A stretch of 9,529 bases of DNA, taken from an uncultured Gammaproteobacteria bacterium. GTDB lineage: Bacteria > Pseudomonadota > Gammaproteobacteria > Pseudomonadales > Azotimanducaceae. The notes below the pieces were generated by a model. The model was given only the letters and a program-made list of their open reading frames with translations. It searched no databases and was not told where the DNA came from. This document shows positions 5,945 to 9,529 of the stretch, in pieces. Made by a program: the position numbers and the translations under genes. Numbering within the stretch: position 1 is the first letter of the stretch; each line of letters begins with the position of its first letter. The stretch spans positions 1 through 9,529 of the forward strand of contig CAJWLI010000046.1 in the NCBI GenBank assembly GCA_913043075.1, in the 5' to 3' direction.

Positions 5945-7369
5945 TTGAGCAAGCCCGAGCAAAGATTTTACGATGAACTCACCACATCCTCAGGCAAAGC
6001 TCGGGCGGGTTGCAAGACAATTCACAAATGGATTTCGCGTCAGGATCAAGCCTCTTGGAATACCTATTCCGCGGCGGCAGAGCTTGCTGTCAGAGAAATG
6101 GGCATAAGCTACACGCTCTACAGTGAAGGGGAAAACATTGACAGGGCCTGGCCCTTTGACGTGGTTCCTCGACTCATACGAAACCACCAATGGAAAAAAG
6201 TCAGCGAGGGAATCAAACAAAGAGCAAAAGCCTTAAACCTCTTTATTGATGACGTCTACAACGAGCAAGCGATATTGCGAGATGAGGTTGTTCCTGCTCC
6301 CCTGGTCCTCGATTCACCGAATTTTCGTCATCAATGCGTTGGGATGTCACCGAAGCATAGAGCTTGGGCAACAATCATCGGTATGGATCTGATTCGGGAT
6401 GAACTCGGGCATATCTACGTTTTAGAAGATAACATGAGGATTCCCTCAGGGGTAGCTTACATGATAGAGAACCGGGAGCTTACAAAGAGAATTTTGCCCG
6501 AGATTTTCGAAAATCATAGCGTATTGCCGGTAGACGATTATATTTCTGCACTTTATGAGACCCTCAGTTCGTTAAGCCCGTCAAAACCGAAAACAAGACC
6601 AAATATCGTAGTACTGACGCCCGGAATCTATAACTCTGCATATTTTGAGCACGCTTTTCTAGCCCAAGGCATGGGTTCAGAATTAGTTGAGGGATCGGAT
6701 CTTTTTGTCAAAGACGATGAAGTATTTATGCGTTCGGTCGCCGGTCCGGTTAAAGTCGACGTAATCTACCGACGGGTTGATGAAGATTATATAGACCCTG
6801 AAGCATTTAACAAAGAAACCATGCTGGGCATTTCCGGATTAATGAGGGCTTGGAAAAAGGGGAAAGTGGCGATTGCGAACGCGCCAGGTTCTGGAGTGGC
6901 GGACGATAAGGCCATATACGCTTATGTGCCAGATATAATAACGTATTATCTGAACGAGAAACCGATTTTAAAAAACGTCGAGACCTATCAGTGCTGGAAA
7001 CCTCAGGAACTCGAATATGTTCTCAAAAACATATCAAAATTAGTAGTTAAACCAGTGAATCAGTCGGGAGGCTATGGCATTTTAATAGGGCCGCAAAGCA
7101 GTCCACTAGAACAAAAAAGGTTTTCAGCACTTTTACGGGAAAACCCGCGTGACTATATCGCCCAGCCAACCTTAGCCTTGTCAACGATACCTACCATCTC
7201 GAACGGGAACCCAGCCCCGAGGCATTTAGACTTGCGGCCTTTTGTGCTTAGTGGCCACAAAACTTGGGTGACATCTGGCGGCCTCACCAGGGTTGCCCTT
7301 AAAGAAGGCTCCCTAGTAGTAAATTCCTCGCAAGGTGGCGGAAGCAAAGACACGTGGATAGTAGAGTGA
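5945..7369 (+). CDS. Circularly permuted type 2 ATP-grasp protein (predicted amidoligase)
   Basis: 474 aa from the TTG start, the normal size of this family. Its members are predicted carboxylate-amine ligases that form peptide-like bonds with ATP; true substrates are not established. Family blocks seen in order: EDNMRIPSG (161-169), VDVIYRRVDEDYIDP (271-285), KPVNQSGGYGILIGP (369-383), HLDLRPFV (427-434) and C-terminal SSQGGGSKDTW (461-471). TTG 5945 is chosen because GGAGGA (5931-5936) sits 8 bases upstream and the family's similarity begins around FYDEL; the ATG at 5855 would add 30 unrelated residues coded partly by a tandem repeat and sits on a hairpin. The alpha-E gene follows after 10 bp. 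With alpha-E and a convergent Anbu gene, this fits the proposed Anbu-linked peptide ligation/degradation system. Confidence 0.9.
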   Translation: MSKPEQRFYDELTTSSGKARAGCKTIHKWISRQDQASWNTYSAAAELAVREMGISYTLYSEGENIDRAWPFDVVPRLIRNHQWKKVSEGIKQRAKALNLFIDDVYNEQAILRDEVVPAPLVLDSPNFRHQCVGMSPKHRAWATIIGMDLIRDELGHIYVLEDNMRIPSGVAYMIENRELTKRILPEIFENHSVLPVDDYISALYETLSSLSPSKPKTRPNIVVLTPGIYNSAYFEHAFLAQGMGSELVEGSDLFVKDDEVFMRSVAGPVKVDVIYRRVDEDYIDPEAFNKETMLGISGLMRAWKKGKVAIANAPGSGVADDKAIYAYVPDIITYYLNEKPILKNVETYQCWKPQELEYVLKNISKLVVKPVNQSGGYGILIGPQSSPLEQKRFSALLRENPRDYIAQPTLALSTIPTISNGNPAPRHLDLRPFVLSGHKTWVTSGGLTRVALKEGSLVVNSSQGGGSKDTWIVE

Positions 7370-7379
7370 AGAGAAACTG

Positions 7380-8306
7380 ATGCTTTCTCGAGTCGCGGAA
7401 AAGCTTTATTGGTTGGCCCGGTATCTAGAAAGAGCGGAAAATACTGCGAGACTCATCTCGATATACAACCATCTTATTATGGATATACCAAAGGGCTCAG
7501 AACCTTCATGGATGATTTTAATTGATATTCTGGACGCAAGGGAGCAGTTTGAGTATCGCTATAACTCTGAGACAGAGCAAAACATTCATCGGTTCCTAAT
7601 CGAGCGCTCAGAAGAACAATGCAGTGTTCCCTACTCTATTCTCCAAGCCTACGAGAACGTTAGGACCACACGCGACACTTTGCCTCAGGAAGCTTGGGAG
7701 TACATTAGCGAGCTGCGTCTTTATGTTATTCAATATTCAAAACAAAGCTTAGCTAGATCAAAACGACTGGCTTTTCTGGATGAAATCGTGCAACGCTGCC
7801 AGATGCTAACTGGGCTTTTTCACAGCTCTTTGTCTAGAGATGAAGTTTACAGCTTTTTAAGGATTGGCAAGCTAGTTGAGCGCGCCGACATGGGCATAAG
7901 AATCACTGATGTAGGCGCACAAGATATTATGGATAGAGAGGGCGCCTTCAAATCTATTGACCAATTGCTCTGGGGTGCTCTGCTCGAAGCTCTTTCCGCA
8001 AAAAGTGCTTATCGGAGAATGAAAGGGCCAGTGGTTGATAAAGAAGATGTTATTGAGCTAATTTTTCAGGCCGAGCGCTTTCCTAGGTCATTAACCTACT
8101 GCTTAAGAGAGTTGCGGGTTGAACTAATGCGACTGCCGAACTCCGAAGCGTCTCTAAAGAAAGCACACAAAATATTACGAATCTTAAAGAGCTACGACAG
8201 CCGCCAAGAGGTATACTTGCATGAGTACAATACGAACTTGCAAAAACTTTTGAGGGAACTTGGAGTTAGTTTCTCAAAAACTTGGTTTCAACGAGATGGC
8301 TTGTGA
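7380..8306 (+). CDS. Alpha-E domain protein
   Basis: 308 aa, full length for the all-helical alpha-E family. The N-terminus MLSRVAEKLYWLARYLERAE is the family signature, and blocks such as LRIGKLVERADMGIRI and ERFPRSLTYCL continue it. Alpha-E proteins almost always accompany the circularly permuted ATP-grasp protein and are thought to be its partner or a second step in the same ligation reaction; the biochemistry is unresolved. Start ATG lies 10 bp after the ATP-grasp stop with only a weak AGAG ribosome site, so coupled translation is likely. Its TGA overlaps the GTG start of the metallopeptidase gene. Confidence 0.92.
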   Translation: MLSRVAEKLYWLARYLERAENTARLISIYNHLIMDIPKGSEPSWMILIDILDAREQFEYRYNSETEQNIHRFLIERSEEQCSVPYSILQAYENVRTTRDTLPQEAWEYISELRLYVIQYSKQSLARSKRLAFLDEIVQRCQMLTGLFHSSLSRDEVYSFLRIGKLVERADMGIRITDVGAQDIMDREGAFKSIDQLLWGALLEALSAKSAYRRMKGPVVDKEDVIELIFQAERFPRSLTYCLRELRVELMRLPNSEASLKKAHKILRILKSYDSRQEVYLHEYNTNLQKLLRELGVSFSKTWFQRDGL

Positions 8307-9316
8307 TTAAATTTAAGTGTCCGTGCGGAGCGGACACCTATTTCGACAGCGTCAACTGTATGTCTTGCGGACGGACGATTGGGTTGAACCCAAATACATG
8401 GGCTTTCGAGTTTATAAAAGAGCGTAGTCATCCAGATATAGAAAAATCTCAAGGTCGTGCAGCGATATGTAATAACGGCTTTGAGTACGGCGTTTGCAAC
8501 TGGATTCAGGAACCGGATTCTCAAAATGGGCTCTGTTTGGCATGCTCATTCAATAGGTATATTCCTCGCTTAGATACGCAAGAAAATATCTCTCGTTGGA
8601 AAGTGCTTGAGTTAGCTAAGAGGCGGCTGCTGTTTAACTCTTTGCGGCTAAACATTAGATGGTTTAGCGGTTGGGTTTTGCCAAACGGCGGACTTTTGTT
8701 CGATTTTTTGGAGGACAGTCGAACTTCAACTAAAGTAGACCCAACCGAGTTTGTTTCAACCGGCTACAGCGATGGCGTGATAACTATAAACTTGTTGGAG
8801 GCAGATCCAGCTCAAAGAGCAGCTCAAAAAACCGCAAATAACGAAGTTTACAGAACGGTCCTAGGACACATGCGTCACGAGAGCGGCCATTACATCTGGG
8901 ACCTGCTTCACTCTGAGAATGAAACAAGAGAATCTTTCAAACACACTTTTGGAGATCCGGAGCAAAACTACCATGAGGCGCTCACGGACTTTTACTCAAA
9001 CGGGCAGTCTCCCGAATGGGCTGAGAACTATATAACGCCTTATGCCTCATCGCACCCTGTTGAAGATTGGGCTGAAATGTGGGGGCACTTCTTGCACATA
9101 ATTGATGGACTGGAAACAGCTAAAGAGCATCATTTAATCGGAAGTGATTCAAATCAAATGTCAATGCGAGAGAAGCTCGCCGCATGGCAAGACCTGACAA
9201 TAAAACTTAACGAAATGAATCGGAGCATGGGCAGGAATGATCTATACCCTTTTGTAATCTGCGAGCCAGTGATTCGGAAATTCGAATACATAGACGAAAT
9301 TATTCGCAGCCTTTAA
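8303..9316 (+). CDS. Zinc-ribbon plus HExxH putative zinc metallopeptidase
   Basis: 337 aa from GTG 8303. The N-terminus carries eight cysteines in two four-Cys clusters: C6, C8, C19, C22 and C56, C65, C78, C81, consistent with two zinc-binding sites. The C-terminal domain has the gluzincin-type motif HESGH (H192, E193, H196) and a downstream HPVEDWAEMWGHFLHI (251-266) whose acidic residues could give the third zinc ligand. This matches the family annotated as putative zinc-binding metallo-peptidase that recurs near alpha-E/ATP-grasp genes. No signal peptide or membrane segment is seen, so it should be cytoplasmic. GTG is chosen because it overlaps the alpha-E stop as GTGA and starts right before the CPCG ribbon; the TTG at 8282 has no ribosome site. 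Substrate unknown. Confidence 0.88.
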   Translation: MIKFKCPCGADTYFDSVNCMSCGRTIGLNPNTWAFEFIKERSHPDIEKSQGRAAICNNGFEYGVCNWIQEPDSQNGLCLACSFNRYIPRLDTQENISRWKVLELAKRRLLFNSLRLNIRWFSGWVLPNGGLLFDFLEDSRTSTKVDPTEFVSTGYSDGVITINLLEADPAQRAAQKTANNEVYRTVLGHMRHESGHYIWDLLHSENETRESFKHTFGDPEQNYHEALTDFYSNGQSPEWAENYITPYASSHPVEDWAEMWGHFLHIIDGLETAKEHHLIGSDSNQMSMREKLAAWQDLTIKLNEMNRSMGRNDLYPFVICEPVIRKFEYIDEIIRSL

Positions 9317-9529
9317 AGACCTCATCTAGACTCGGAAGGTGTTCAAACGCTACACGAATATTTTCTTCCCAACTCTCCCTAACCGCGGCCAGATATGGAT
9401 GCGATTCATCCAGCTTAAAGTATTGTTCGTGGGGAGCAAAGCTATCCTTCCTATAAAACAGGCACTCTATCGGCGGTCCGACTGTGACATTTGAACGCAT
9501 GGTGCTATCGACCGAAACCACTGCGCAAC
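9300..9529 (-). CDS. anbu: Proteasome-like protease Anbu, C-terminal part (partial)
   Basis: The minus strand is open from the window edge to TAA at 9300-9302, giving about 75 residues; a GTG at 9521 is internal, since the frame continues upstream without a stop. The segment VVSVDSTMRSNVTVGPPIE followed by LFYRKDS and a tail with HPYLAAVRESWEENIRVAF matches what I know of the C-terminus of Anbu, the bacterial proteasome-related Ntn-hydrolase (typical blocks: SxDSTMRSNLSVGxPIDLLVY and DPYF...W...L). The N-terminal catalytic region is outside the window. Anbu genes are known to travel with the ATP-grasp and alpha-E genes found here. It converges on the metallopeptidase with a 17-bp overlap of coding ends. 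The call rests on remembered family features. Confidence 0.72.
   Translation of the reverse strand, partial: CAVVSVDSTMRSNVTVGPPIECLFYRKDSFAPHEQYFKLDESHPYLAAVRESWEENIRVAFEHLPSLDEVFKGCE

Overview
The window looks like chromosomal DNA of a gammaproteobacterium, probably a free-living, carbon-storing (perhaps marine) one. That is an inference from a class III (PhaE/PhaC) polyhydroxyalkanoate (PHA) synthase, a PhaR/phasin pair, moderate GC content and dense coding with short gaps. No rRNA, tRNA, CRISPR array, transposase or phage gene was seen.

Left part (1-2675). The window opens with the last 21 codons of a plus-strand gene whose tail resembles acetolactate-synthase-type thiamine-diphosphate enzymes. 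Converging on it is a minus-strand pair: a DUF3336/patatin-type lipase, then 4 bp later an iron-containing alcohol dehydrogenase.

PHA module (about 2670-5680). phaE and phaC overlap by ATGA and diverge from the patatin gene. The intergenic region holds a strong sigma-54 promoter candidate, a 12-bp perfect palindrome about 97 bp upstream of its expected transcription start, a long leader and a possible leader peptide that overlaps the TTG start of phaE. phaR converges on phaC and diverges from a small phasin gene. The phasin promoter is a clear sigma-70 type with two TGC-N3-GCA sites on its start point, a textbook layout for a PhaR-repressed phasin. Together these genes polymerise hydroxyacyl-CoA, coat the granules, and sense granules through PhaR. 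The neighbouring lipase and dehydrogenase could supply or recycle acyl or alcohol carbon, but that is inference.

Right part (about 5930-9529). A tight operon encodes a circularly permuted ATP-grasp amidoligase-like protein, an alpha-E protein and a zinc-ribbon/HExxH metallopeptidase. The latter two overlap by GTGA. Converging on it, with overlapping 3' ends, is the C-terminal part of a gene that I recognise as the proteasome-like protease Anbu. This is the known but functionally unresolved Anbu/ATP-grasp/alpha-E system in an unusual convergent arrangement, with a metallopeptidase in the operon. No transglutaminase-like protease, often a member of this neighbourhood, is seen in the window. This is the most intriguing part of the window.

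Two start codons (phaE, ATP-grasp) are best placed at TTG and one (metallopeptidase) at GTG, so automated starts are likely to be wrong here.
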